Positions 42,400-50,484 of a stretch of 64,000 nucleotides of DNA are shown here, piece after piece. The notes beneath the pieces were generated by a model, which was not told the DNA's origin, ran no database searches, and saw only the letters and a list, made by a program, of their open reading frames with translations. The stretch comes from Actinomycetes bacterium (GTDB lineage: Bacteria; Actinomycetota; Acidimicrobiia; Acidimicrobiales; RAAP-2): positions 1 to 64,000 of the forward strand of contig JAKBTL010000005.1 of NCBI GenBank assembly GCA_021844425.1, read 5' to 3'. Position 1 is the stretch's first letter, and each line of letters begins with the position of its first letter. The translations under genes were made by a program, and so were the position numbers.

Positions 42400-43320
42400 A
42401 TGTCCGCGACGAACGTGGTGGTCATAGGTCGCAATCAATTCACGATGGGCTATCGACCACAAGGGGAATGGTCATGGCTGATCACCACGGCGTTCTTCCT
42501 CGGGAACGTCGGAGCAGGCCTTTTCCTCATCTCGTACTTCAATTCCCTGTACCTCGGCGCTGGTGTCGGGCTGCTGATCGTCGGCGTCGGGAAGAGCACC
42601 GCTCACCTGCTGTACCTCGGGCGGCCCGAGCGGTTCCTGCGCGTGATCGTTCGCTGGCGAACGTCGTGGATCTCTCGAGGCCTGATCGCGATGGGCCTCT
42701 TCCTCGTCTTCGGCGTCGTGTACCTCGCGCGCTATCTCCATGCGTCCTTCGTCCCCCACGGTGTCACGGTGGGATTCGGCGTCGCCGCCGCGATAGTTGC
42801 GGTGGTGGTGATGGTCTACGACGGGTTCGTCTTGAAGGCGAGTCGTGGCACGCCGCTGTGGGACACGTACCTCATGCCGGTTCTCGCGCTCTTCTACGCG
42901 CTTCTCGGCGGCACGACGTTGACGCTGGTGGTGGAGGCGGCCTCGGGTGCGTCCGCCCATGTGCAGCTCGAATGGTTGGAGATCGCGCTCCTCGTGCTGA
43001 ACGGCGCGCTGGTGAGCCTCGTGATCTTCACCGCGAAAGCGCGACAGGCAGCCGTGCGTGCGGCAGTTGCTCTCCTCACGCGCGGACCGATGACCCGCCT
43101 GTTCTTCGGTGTGGCCGTCGGGCTCGGGATCGGCGGCACGCTGGCGCTTGTCGGGGTGTCGCTTGCCACCGGGAGCATCGTGGCGCTTGCTGTCGCGGCG
43201 GTGACCGACCTGTGCGGGCATTTCTTCGTGTTCTTCTCGCTCCTTCGTGTGGGGCTTCACCCGCCCCTCCGCCCCGTGTCCGGGCCGGACCTGGCACAGG
43301 TCGGGAATGCACCACCGTGA
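42400..43320 (+). CDS. NrfD/PsrC-type membrane anchor
   Basis: 306 residues with about eight transmembrane helices. The N-terminal GEWSWLITTAFFLGNVGAGL and FLISYF match the NrfD helix bundle, and KSTAHLLYLGRPERFLRVIV is the family's charged loop between helices 2 and 3. It exchanges electrons with the quinone pool or takes part in proton translocation. It should anchor the FeS/Mo pair to the cytoplasmic face. Its stop overlaps the fdhD start (GTGA). Confidence 0.9.
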   Translation: MSATNVVVIGRNQFTMGYRPQGEWSWLITTAFFLGNVGAGLFLISYFNSLYLGAGVGLLIVGVGKSTAHLLYLGRPERFLRVIVRWRTSWISRGLIAMGLFLVFGVVYLARYLHASFVPHGVTVGFGVAAAIVAVVVMVYDGFVLKASRGTPLWDTYLMPVLALFYALLGGTTLTLVVEAASGASAHVQLEWLEIALLVLNGALVSLVIFTAKARQAAVRAAVALLTRGPMTRLFFGVAVGLGIGGTLALVGVSLATGSIVALAVAAVTDLCGHFFVFFSLLRVGLHPPLRPVSGPDLAQVGNAPP

Positions 43321-44159
43321 GGCGAAGCGAACCACGGCGCGACGAGGCGAGGCCGTCTCCGTACAGCACGGCGCGCGTGTCGGTGTTGCGGCTTCCCGTG
43401 CGCGAGCGCGTGCAGGACGTGGTCGCTGTCGAGGAGCCGCTCGAGATCAGGATCGACGGCCAGGCAGTGGCGGTCACTATGCGGACGCCTGGACATGACG
43501 AGGAGCTTGCGCTCGGGTTCTGCGTGACCGAGGGGATGCGGCCGAGGTGGGCGCGGATGCCCGACGATTTCGCGGCGAACACGATCGAGGTGGACGCGGA
43601 CGGCTTCGAGCCGGATCGACGGCAGCGCAAGTTCTACACCTCGTCGTCTTGTGGGGTGTGCGGCCTTGGAGCCGTCAGCGCGGTCTGCGTCGACGCGCCG
43701 CGAGTCGAGAGCCCGTTGCGGATCTCCGAGCGCGTGGTTTCGGAGCTGCCCGTGACGCTGCGCAGCGCGCAGGCTGCCTTCGACGAGACCGGGGGGCTTC
43801 ATGCGGTCGGCCTCTTCACGGCGAACGGAGGCCTGCTCTGCGTCCGGGAGGACGTCGGACGCCACAACGCGATGGACAAGGTCATCGGCTGGGCCTTCGG
43901 CGAGGATCTGTTGCCGCTGTCGGATATGGTCCTCTGCCTGAGCGGCCGGGTCTCGTTCGAGCTCGTGCAGAAGGCGGCCGTGGCTGGCTGCCCGGTGATC
44001 GTCGCGGTCGGCGCTCCGTCGTCGCTCGCGCTCCAGCTCGCTTGCGATCGCAGGATCACGGTCTGCGGGTTCGTGCGTGACGGCCGGTTCGTGGTGTACA
44101 CGGAGCCGATGCGGATCATCACTTGTCAGATCCCGGATCGGCTGTCGGCGCTCCTGTGA
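43317..44159 (+). CDS. fdhD: Sulfurtransferase FdhD
   Basis: 280 residues. FdhD moves sulfur from the cysteine desulfurase to the molybdenum cofactor of formate dehydrogenases. Signatures are RTPGHDEELALGFCVTEGM, the conserved YTSSSCGVCGLGAVSAV with its C-x-x-C pair, the GGLLCVREDVGRHNAMDKVI nucleotide-binding motif and LSGRVSFELVQKAAVAGCPV. GTG 43,317 overlaps the end of the NrfD gene, so it belongs to the operon. Its presence argues that the oxidoreductase carries a sulfurated Mo/W cofactor, as in formate dehydrogenases. Confidence 0.95.
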   Translation: MRRSEPRRDEARPSPYSTARVSVLRLPVRERVQDVVAVEEPLEIRIDGQAVAVTMRTPGHDEELALGFCVTEGMRPRWARMPDDFAANTIEVDADGFEPDRRQRKFYTSSSCGVCGLGAVSAVCVDAPRVESPLRISERVVSELPVTLRSAQAAFDETGGLHAVGLFTANGGLLCVREDVGRHNAMDKVIGWAFGEDLLPLSDMVLCLSGRVSFELVQKAAVAGCPVIVAVGAPSSLALQLACDRRITVCGFVRDGRFVVYTEPMRIITCQIPDRLSALL

Positions 44160-44320
44160 CGAGCTGGTCCGGCTCCGGCACGTGGTGGAAAACGTTCGGG
44201 GCATGGGTTCGACGGCTCTTGTGGGTGGCGCAACGGTGAACGCGCGCAGGTGCTCGAGCAGGCCGGGAACGGCTGATAAAGTGACCAGCTGATGTCCACT
44301 TCAGGCAGGGGTGGGAATTC

Positions 44321-44339
44321 CCCGGCCCGACGGGCCGGG
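44321..44339. terminator. Strong hairpin between fdhD and the ArsR gene
   Basis: CCCGGCCC (44,321-44,328) pairs perfectly with GGGCCGGG (44,332-44,339) around a 3-base loop. No T-run follows, so it could be a terminator of the fdhD operon typical of high-GC bacteria, or a leader element of the regulator starting 40 bases later. Confidence 0.45.
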
Positions 44340-44377
44340 TGCCGGTTCCGGCTGGTTTCTCGCGCTCTCAGCCTGAT

Positions 44378-44752
44378 GTGACGCTGCCCGTCTACCAGGT
44401 GAAGGCGGACTTCTTCAAGACGTTGGCCCATCCGGCGCGTATCCGGGTGCTGGAGCTGCTACGGGACGGAGAGCGATCGGTCGGCGAGCTGATCCCGGAG
44501 GTCGGTCTCGAAGCGTCGCATCTCTCCCAGCAGCTCGGGATCCTTCGGCGGGCGAACGTGCTCCAGGCCAGAAAAGAAGGCTCGACGGTTCGCTACTCGG
44601 TGACCGATCCGCGGATATTCGAGCTCCTGGAGGTGGCCAAGGCGATCTTGACCAACGCGTTGGCCGAGTCCCGGCAGCTGCTCGCCGAGTTGGAGAGCCT
44701 CGAGTTCGTGGATCACCCCGAGCCGCGTCCTCGCCGCCGAGCTGCCCGCTGA
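44378..44752 (+). CDS. ArsR/SmtB-family regulator (Rv0081-like)
   Basis: 124 residues, GTG start. The winged helix is FFKTLAHPARIRVLELLRDG, SVGELIPEVGLEASHLSQQL, then RRANVLQARKEGSTVRYSVT. No cysteine or histidine metal-site set (such as ELCVCDL) is present, so metals are probably not the ligand. In M. tuberculosis an ArsR protein (Rv0081) precedes and controls an equivalent hydrogenase-like cluster in response to hypoxia. The inverted repeat at 44,870-44,891 is a candidate target. A dimer is expected. Confidence 0.85.
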   Translation: MTLPVYQVKADFFKTLAHPARIRVLELLRDGERSVGELIPEVGLEASHLSQQLGILRRANVLQARKEGSTVRYSVTDPRIFELLEVAKAILTNALAESRQLLAELESLEFVDHPEPRPRRRAAR

Positions 44753-44869
44753 ACCGGCTGGGGCGGCGCCCCGTTCGGGATCGCCGGCTCCTCACCAGGC
44801 CGTGGTCGGCAGCTCCACATCCTTCCGCCCGGGCGCCTCCCGACACTTCGTAGCGATTGATCATGTGAG

Positions 44870-44891
44870 CGGATGATAACTTCGTCATCCG
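44870..44891. promoter_or_regulatory. Inverted repeat at the head of the hydrogenase-like operon
   Basis: CGGATGA (44,870-44,876) and TCATCCG (44,885-44,891) form a perfect inverted repeat around an 8-base AT-richer centre, about 120 bases after the ArsR gene. An operator for the ArsR protein is the simplest reading. It overlaps the ATG at 44,873 and so favours GTG 44,891 as the start of the small subunit. Confidence 0.5.
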
Positions 44892-45370
44892 TGTCGCGCA
44901 TCCCACTTTTGAAAGCCCTGTTGGCGCGCCCGGTGACCGAGCCTGCGCCACCGAGCTCCGAGACCGGCGTGCGGAGTCGGTCGAGCGGCTCGGTGCAGCT
45001 GCGACACGTCGACGCAGGCTCCTGCAACGGCTGCGAGATCGAGATCGCCCAGGCGTTCGCCCCAGTCTGCGACGCCGGACGCTTCGGAGCTCGCCTCGTG
45101 GCGTCACCTCGTCATGCCGACGGACTGCTCGTGACCGGTGTCGTGACCAAGAACATGGCAGTGCCGCTGCAGATGACGTTCGAGGCGACCCCCCGCCCTC
45201 GAGTGGTCGTCGCATGCGGAGACTGCGCCGTGAACGGCGGCCTGTTCGCCGGTGCCTACGGCGTGGCCGGATCGGTCCACGACGTCGTCCCCGTCGACGT
45301 CGAGATCCCGGGCTGCCCGCCCGAGCCCTCCGAGATCACCGAGGCGCTGCGAAGGCTCACCGGCCGTTGA
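44891..45370 (+). CDS. hyfI: Hydrogenase-like small subunit (HyfI/NuoB type, Rv0082-like)
   Basis: About 159 residues. It keeps the NuoB/hydrogenase small-subunit cluster: DAGSCNGCEIEIAQAF (C45, C48), VVVACGDCAVNGGLFAG (C109, with C112) and EIPGCPPEPSEI (C142). These bind the proximal [4Fe-4S] (N2-like) cluster that feeds the large subunit. No Tat signal, so cytoplasmic side. ATG 44,873 lies within an inverted repeat, and GTG 44,891 is preferred. First gene of a six-gene operon; the next start overlaps its stop. Confidence 0.85.
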   Translation: MSRIPLLKALLARPVTEPAPPSSETGVRSRSSGSVQLRHVDAGSCNGCEIEIAQAFAPVCDAGRFGARLVASPRHADGLLVTGVVTKNMAVPLQMTFEATPRPRVVVACGDCAVNGGLFAGAYGVAGSVHDVVPVDVEIPGCPPEPSEITEALRRLTGR

Positions 45371-47385
45371 GCACGGCGGCGTACTTCATCGGCCTGGGCG
45401 CGGCGAGCGCCGCAGCCCTGCTCGGAGCGGTGCTGCCGGCGCGCCGCCGCCTCCTCGCTGCCGCGGTGCTGAGCGCAGCGGCGTGCTTGGCCGCGCTGGT
45501 AGGTGCGGGCGACGTGCTGGTCTCGGGACACGCCTTCAGCGTCCACACGGCCCAGGTTCTTCCTCTCACCGGCGTCGACCTCTCGCTCGACCCGCTCGGG
45601 GCCCTGTTCGTCGCCGCCACCGCCGTCGTCGGGCTGGCTGTCTCGTGCTACTCGGTCGGCTACGGCGTGCATGCGACGCCGAGCCGGATCGCGACGGCGA
45701 CGCTGCCAGCGTTCCTCGCCACCCTGCTCCTCGTCCCAGCCGCCGCCAGCGTGGCGACGTTCATGGTCGCCTGGGAGCTGATGGCGCTCACCTCCCTCCT
45801 GGCGCTGCTGACCGACCACCGCCGGCGCCGCGAGACGCGCGATGCCGCCCAGTGGTACGCGGCGATGACGCACATCGGCGCGGCGGCGATCCTGCTCGGC
45901 CTGGTGCTGCTCGCCGCCCACGCTGGCGGGCAGAGCTTCGCGGCGATCGCCGCACACCGTCGCCAGCTGTCGCTGCCGCTCACGTCGGTGGTCTTCGTCC
46001 TGACCCTCTTCGGGTTCGCGTCCAAGGCCGGCGCTGTGCCGCTGCACGTCTGGCTGCCCCGCGCCCATCCCGAAGCCCCGAGCCCCGTGTCCGCCCTCAT
46101 GTCCGGGGCGATGGTCAACCTAGGCGTCTACGGCATCCTCCGCGTCGGCGAAGACCTCCTCGGCGGCGGGGAGATGTGGTGGTGGCTCGTGGTAGCCGCC
46201 CTTGGCGTCGTCTCGGCCGTGTTCGGGGCCCTGCATGCCGCGGCCAGCACCGACACGAAGCGCCTCCTCGCGTACTCGACGGTCGACAACGTCGGCCTCG
46301 TGCTCATCGGTGTCGGGGCAGCCGGGGCGCTGGCCGCCGGCGGCCAGCAGGCACTCGCTGGGCTGGTGCTGCTCGCCGCGCTGTTCCACCTCGTGAACCA
46401 CGCACTGTTCAAGGGCTGCCTGTTCCTCGGGGCCGGCGCGCTCCAGCACGCGGCAGGAACCCGCGATCTCGACCGCCTGGGAGGTCTCGCCCGGAAGATG
46501 CCCGCGACGGCCATCTTCTTCGGGGCCGGGGCGCTCTCGATCAGCGCGCTCCCCGGGCTGAACGGCTTCGCCAGCGAGTGGCTCCTCTTCGAAGGGCTCC
46601 TGCAAGGCTTCGCCTCCCGCTCCGCGGTCACCGTGGCCGCCCTGCTGGCCGGGGTTGCCACCCTGGCCATCACCGGCGGGCTCACCGCCACGGCGTTCGT
46701 GAAGGCGCTCGGGGTCGGCTTCCTCGGGCAGCCCCGCTCCGAAGGCGCCGGGGCCGCCCGAGAGGTCGGTCCGTCCATGCTCATCGGCATGGGCTTTCTC
46801 GCCGGCGGATGCGTAGTGCTCGGTATCGTGCCCGGCGTGGTGCTCCCGGTGATCGACCGGGCGACGACCGCCGGCCTCGTCGCCGGCGCATCGCGCGCCA
46901 TTCGCCCCGGGCTCGGGCTCGCTCTCGCCTCCGTGCACAGCGAGATCGATCCGGGGCTGCTCGTCGGCGGCCTCCTCGTCGCCCTCGTCGTCGCCTGGGG
47001 CGCGGTGCGCCTCGCTCCACGGTCCGCAGAGCTCCGCAGTCCCCGGCGTGCTGCGGCGTGGGGGTGTGGCCGGGACCTGCAGACCGCCCGCATGGAGATC
47101 ACCGCCACGTCCTTCGCCGAGCCGCTCCAGCGGGTGTTCGCCGACGTGCTGCGGCCTGACCACGACCTCGAGGTCACCCACACGGCCGAGTCCCGCTACT
47201 TCCCCGAGGCCATCACCTTTCACCAGCGCGTGGACGACGCGGTCGAACGCGTCGTCTACCGGCCTGTCATGGCCGCAGTCGCCTGGTGGGGACACCTGGC
47301 CCGCCGGGTCCCCAACGGCAGCGTGCACCGCTACCTCGCTTTCGGCTTCGCCACGCTGGTGCTCGTCCTGGTCGTGCTGGCGTGA
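45367..47385 (+). CDS. hyfB: HyfB-like antiporter-type membrane subunit (Rv0083-like)
   Basis: 672 residues from a TTG that overlaps the previous stop (TTGA), the same length as E. coli HyfB. It is a NuoL/M/N-like (MRP antiporter) protein with about 14 helices plus a C-terminal extension. Conserved ion-path stretches are FMVAWELMALTSLLALLTDH, GFASKAGAVPLHVWLPRAHP, EAPSPVSALMSGAMVNLGVY, and the lysine/histidine helix ALFHLVNHALFKGCLFLGAG. It should translocate H+ or Na+. The C-terminal part (TRMEITATSFAEPLQRVFAD-like) matches HyfB relatives. Confidence 0.9.
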   Translation: MSTAAYFIGLGAASAAALLGAVLPARRRLLAAAVLSAAACLAALVGAGDVLVSGHAFSVHTAQVLPLTGVDLSLDPLGALFVAATAVVGLAVSCYSVGYGVHATPSRIATATLPAFLATLLLVPAAASVATFMVAWELMALTSLLALLTDHRRRRETRDAAQWYAAMTHIGAAAILLGLVLLAAHAGGQSFAAIAAHRRQLSLPLTSVVFVLTLFGFASKAGAVPLHVWLPRAHPEAPSPVSALMSGAMVNLGVYGILRVGEDLLGGGEMWWWLVVAALGVVSAVFGALHAAASTDTKRLLAYSTVDNVGLVLIGVGAAGALAAGGQQALAGLVLLAALFHLVNHALFKGCLFLGAGALQHAAGTRDLDRLGGLARKMPATAIFFGAGALSISALPGLNGFASEWLLFEGLLQGFASRSAVTVAALLAGVATLAITGGLTATAFVKALGVGFLGQPRSEGAGAAREVGPSMLIGMGFLAGGCVVLGIVPGVVLPVIDRATTAGLVAGASRAIRPGLGLALASVHSEIDPGLLVGGLLVALVVAWGAVRLAPRSAELRSPRRAAAWGCGRDLQTARMEITATSFAEPLQRVFADVLRPDHDLEVTHTAESRYFPEAITFHQRVDDAVERVVYRPVMAAVAWWGHLARRVPNGSVHRYLAFGFATLVLVLVVLA

Positions 47386-48368
47386 TCGGCACGCTCGCCA
47401 CCCTCGTCGCCACGAGCCCAGGTCTCCTGGCGAGGGTCGGAGCGTCAGCCCTCCAGGTCGTGGCCGTCTGCGTCGGTGGCCCGCTGCTCCTCGGCCTGAT
47501 GGGAAAGATCCGCTCCCGAGCCGAAGGTCGCGTCGGTCCCCCGATCACTCAGGGGCTCCTCGACCTGCGCAAGCTGGTGCGCAAGGAGGCCATCCGGGCT
47601 GAGCACACGAGCGCTGTGGCTGCCCTGGCGCCGCTGGTGCTCGTCTCTTCGGCGGCGCTGTGCGCCGCGATCACGCCACTCGTCACCGCCCGTCCGGTCA
47701 TCGCAGGCGGCGCCGACGTCTTCGCGGTCGTCTACCTCCTGCTGATGGGCTCGGTGGCGCTTGCTCTCGGCGGTCTCGACGCCGGCACCGCCTTCGGGGG
47801 GATGGGATCGAGCCGGGCCATGACCGTCGGGGCCATCTCCGAGCCGGCGTTGCTGGTCGCCGTCCTGGCGCTCGCCATCCAGGCGCACACGTCCAACCTG
47901 CCGGGCATCGTCAACGCGAGCCTCTCCCACCCCGAATGGCTGGCCAGCCCGCAGCGGCTCCTTGCCCTCGCCGCGCTCGTCGTCGTGGTCATCGCAGAGA
48001 CCGGCCGGATCCCGGTCGACAACCCGTCCACCCACCTCGAGCTCACGATGATCCACGAGGCGATGATCCTCGAGTACGCAGGGCCCGACCTCGCCCTCGT
48101 CACCGTGGGCGAGGCGATGCGCCTGGGCCTCTTGCTGGGCCTCGTTGCCAACCTGTTCTTCCCCTGGGGCATCGACGCGTCCGGCGGCGGCCTCGCCATG
48201 CTGGTCGGGCTCGTGGCGCTCGGAGCCAAGACGGCGGCCATCGCCGCGTCTGTCGCCCTGGTCGAGGTCTCGACGGCCAAGCTCCGGCTCTTCCGGGTCC
48301 CCGAGCTGTTGGCCGGTGGCTTCGTCCTCGCCGCCGTGGCGGTCACGACCGGGCTGGTCGCGCGGTGA
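47382..48368 (+). CDS. hycD: HyfC/HycD-like membrane subunit (NuoH type, Rv0084-like)
   Basis: 328 residues, GTG start overlapping the upstream stop. About eight helices of the NuoH/HycD family. GKIRSRAEGRVGPPITQGLL (about 42-61) is the conserved cytoplasmic loop, and AETGRIPVDNPSTHLELTMI and HEAMILEYAG form the second. Both line the region where the membrane arm meets the hydrophilic arm and couple redox change to ion movement. All charged family residues I can see are retained. Confidence 0.9.
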   Translation: MIGTLATLVATSPGLLARVGASALQVVAVCVGGPLLLGLMGKIRSRAEGRVGPPITQGLLDLRKLVRKEAIRAEHTSAVAALAPLVLVSSAALCAAITPLVTARPVIAGGADVFAVVYLLLMGSVALALGGLDAGTAFGGMGSSRAMTVGAISEPALLVAVLALAIQAHTSNLPGIVNASLSHPEWLASPQRLLALAALVVVVIAETGRIPVDNPSTHLELTMIHEAMILEYAGPDLALVTVGEAMRLGLLLGLVANLFFPWGIDASGGGLAMLVGLVALGAKTAAIAASVALVEVSTAKLRLFRVPELLAGGFVLAAVAVTTGLVAR

Positions 48369-49024
48369 GATTCGGCGCCGCGATCGACGTGGCGGAGTTG
48401 GCTGCCGGGATCGTGCTCGCCGGTGCGGTCCTCGCCCTGTGGCGAAAGGACCTCCGCGCGCTGACCTCGGTGCTCTCGCTCCAAGGCGCAGCCCTCGCCA
48501 CCGTGGCCGCGGTGCTGGCCGTCCGCGACGGTGACGTCGGCCTCGGCGTCGTGGCCGGCGTGGTGCTCGTAGCCAAGGGGCTCGTCATCCCATACCTCCT
48601 CGCCCGAGTGGTCCGCGCAGATCCGGGGAGCCGGGAGACGTCGCCGCTGGTGAACGTCCCGGCCTCCCTCTTCACCGCGGCGGTCCTGGTCGTCGTCTCC
48701 TACCTGGTCGCCGGCCGCCTCACCGCGCTCTTCCCGGACCCGCTCACCCGCCTCGCACCGCTCGGGCTCGCGACGGTGCTCGTCGGGTTCTTCGTTCTCG
48801 TCACGAGGAGGAAGGCGATCTCCCAGATCGTGGGGCTGCTCCTCGTCGACAACGGGGTCGCGCTCGTCGCCTTCCTCCTTACCGCCGGCGTGCCGCTCCT
48901 CGTCGAGCTGGGCGCCTCCCTGGACGTCCTCCTCGTCGTGGTCGTGCTCCAGGTGCTCGCCACCACGATGCAAGCCCGCTTCGGTCATGTCGACCTCGAC
49001 CAGCTCCGGGAGCTCCACGACTGA
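48365..49024 (+). CDS. hycP: HyfE/HycP-like membrane subunit (Rv0085-like)
   Basis: 219 residues, GTG start overlapping the previous stop. It has about seven helices. The C-terminal half resembles NuoK-type proteins (ISQIVGLLLVDNGVALVAFL, then LGASLDVLLVVVVLQVLATT), with the acidic helix positions present. This is the HyfE family, usually about 216 residues. It bridges antiporter subunits in the membrane arm. Confidence 0.85.
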   Translation: MRFGAAIDVAELAAGIVLAGAVLALWRKDLRALTSVLSLQGAALATVAAVLAVRDGDVGLGVVAGVVLVAKGLVIPYLLARVVRADPGSRETSPLVNVPASLFTAAVLVVVSYLVAGRLTALFPDPLTRLAPLGLATVLVGFFVLVTRRKAISQIVGLLLVDNGVALVAFLLTAGVPLLVELGASLDVLLVVVVLQVLATTMQARFGHVDLDQLRELHD

Positions 49025-50484
49025 TGCTTCTCGTCGTCATCGTCTCCGTTCCGCTCGCCGCCGGCGCTCTGGCCGCCGTGCTTCCGTGGTGCCGGGCCAT
49101 CGGCTGGGCGATGGCCCTCGCCGACGCCGCCGTGCTCGGCCTCGGCGTCGTCCTCGCCGTCCAGACCGATCGTCACCGCGCGGCCGATGGGCTCGACGGG
49201 TTGCTTCGCGCCGATGCGCTGAGCGCCTTCATGGTCGTCGTCATCGGCGCCGTCTCGCTCTTGGCGACGATCCAGTCGATCCGCTACCTCGAAGCCGAGA
49301 TCGCCGGCGGCGAGCACAGCGCGCGGCACTCGTCGCTCTACAGCCTCCTCGTCCAGGTCTTCGTTGCCTGCATGCTCGCGGCGGTTCTCTCGGCCAACCT
49401 CGGGGCGCTGTGGGTGGCGGTCGAGGCGACGACGGTCGCCACCACCTTCCTCGTCGGGCACCGCCGGACCGACAAGGCGCTCGAGGCGTCGTGGAAGTAC
49501 GTCCTCATCTGCTCGGTCGGCATCGCGCTGGCGTTCCTCGGCACCGTGCTCGTCTACTTCGCCGCGCTCCATGTCCCAGGGCACCCGACGGGCGCATCGG
49601 TGCTCGACTGGACCTCGCTCATGCACGACTCGCATCGGCTCGACCCCGGCGTGGTCCGCCTCGCTATGGCGCTCCTCGTCCTGGGCTATGGCACCAAGGT
49701 CGGGCTCGCCCCCATGCACAGCTGGCTCCCCGACGCGCACAGCCAAGCACCTGCACCGGTGTCGGCCCTCATGTCGGGCGTGCTGCTCACCGTGGCTTTC
49801 TACGCCCTCTTGCGGTTCAAGGCGGTGGCCGACGGGGCGCTCGGGCCGGACTTCACCCGCATGCTCCTCGTCATCGTTGGCCTCGCCTCCCTCCTCGTCG
49901 CCGCCTCGCTCCTCCTCACCCAGCGGGACGTGAAGCGGATGCTCGCCTACCACAGCATCGAGCACATGGGCCTCATCGCCTTGGGGGCAGCCGCGGGGAC
50001 GACGCTCGCGATTGCCGCTGTGCTGCTCCACATCTTGGGCCATGGCCTGGCCAAGGCCGTGCTCTTCCTCGCTTCGGGCGAGATCCTCCTCGTCGAAGGC
50101 ACGAGCGAGATCGACAAGATCCCCGCCCTCCTCGCCCGGCGGCCGCTGCTCGGCGGCATCTTCGGGTTCGGCCTCGTCGCACTGCTGGGCCTGCCCCCGT
50201 TCAGCCTGTTCGTGAGCGAGCTCAACATGATCCGCGGGGAGGCGGCCGTTGGGCTCGGCTGGGCGGCAGGCCTCTCGCTCGTGGCAATGGCCGTCATCTT
50301 CGCCGCGGTCATGGCGCACAGCCGCCACCTGCTCCTCGGCGGGCCGACGGCCAGCCCGTCGGCGACGTCACGGCTCGTCGGGATCCCCCTCGTCGGCGGC
50401 CTCGTCGCCTGCGCGGCCTTCGGGCTGTCCGCGTGGCCGCTCCAGTCGCTCCTCGACGCCGCTGCCCGGGTCGTGGTCAGATGA
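49024..50484 (+). CDS. hycQ: HyfF/HycQ-like antiporter-type membrane subunit (Rv0086-like)
   Basis: 486 residues, start overlapping the previous stop by one base. A second NuoL/M/N-like antiporter subunit with about 14 helices: LWVAVEATTVATTFLVGHRR, GYGTKVGLAPMHSWLPDAHS, QAPAPVSALMSGVLLTVAFY, then ILGHGLAKAVLFLASGEILL. The conserved glutamate, lysines and broken-helix histidine of the ion path are present. With HyfB it gives the complex two likely ion-translocating modules. Confidence 0.9.
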   Translation: MLLVVIVSVPLAAGALAAVLPWCRAIGWAMALADAAVLGLGVVLAVQTDRHRAADGLDGLLRADALSAFMVVVIGAVSLLATIQSIRYLEAEIAGGEHSARHSSLYSLLVQVFVACMLAAVLSANLGALWVAVEATTVATTFLVGHRRTDKALEASWKYVLICSVGIALAFLGTVLVYFAALHVPGHPTGASVLDWTSLMHDSHRLDPGVVRLAMALLVLGYGTKVGLAPMHSWLPDAHSQAPAPVSALMSGVLLTVAFYALLRFKAVADGALGPDFTRMLLVIVGLASLLVAASLLLTQRDVKRMLAYHSIEHMGLIALGAAAGTTLAIAAVLLHILGHGLAKAVLFLASGEILLVEGTSEIDKIPALLARRPLLGGIFGFGLVALLGLPPFSLFVSELNMIRGEAAVGLGWAAGLSLVAMAVIFAAVMAHSRHLLLGGPTASPSATSRLVGIPLVGGLVACAAFGLSAWPLQSLLDAAARVVVR

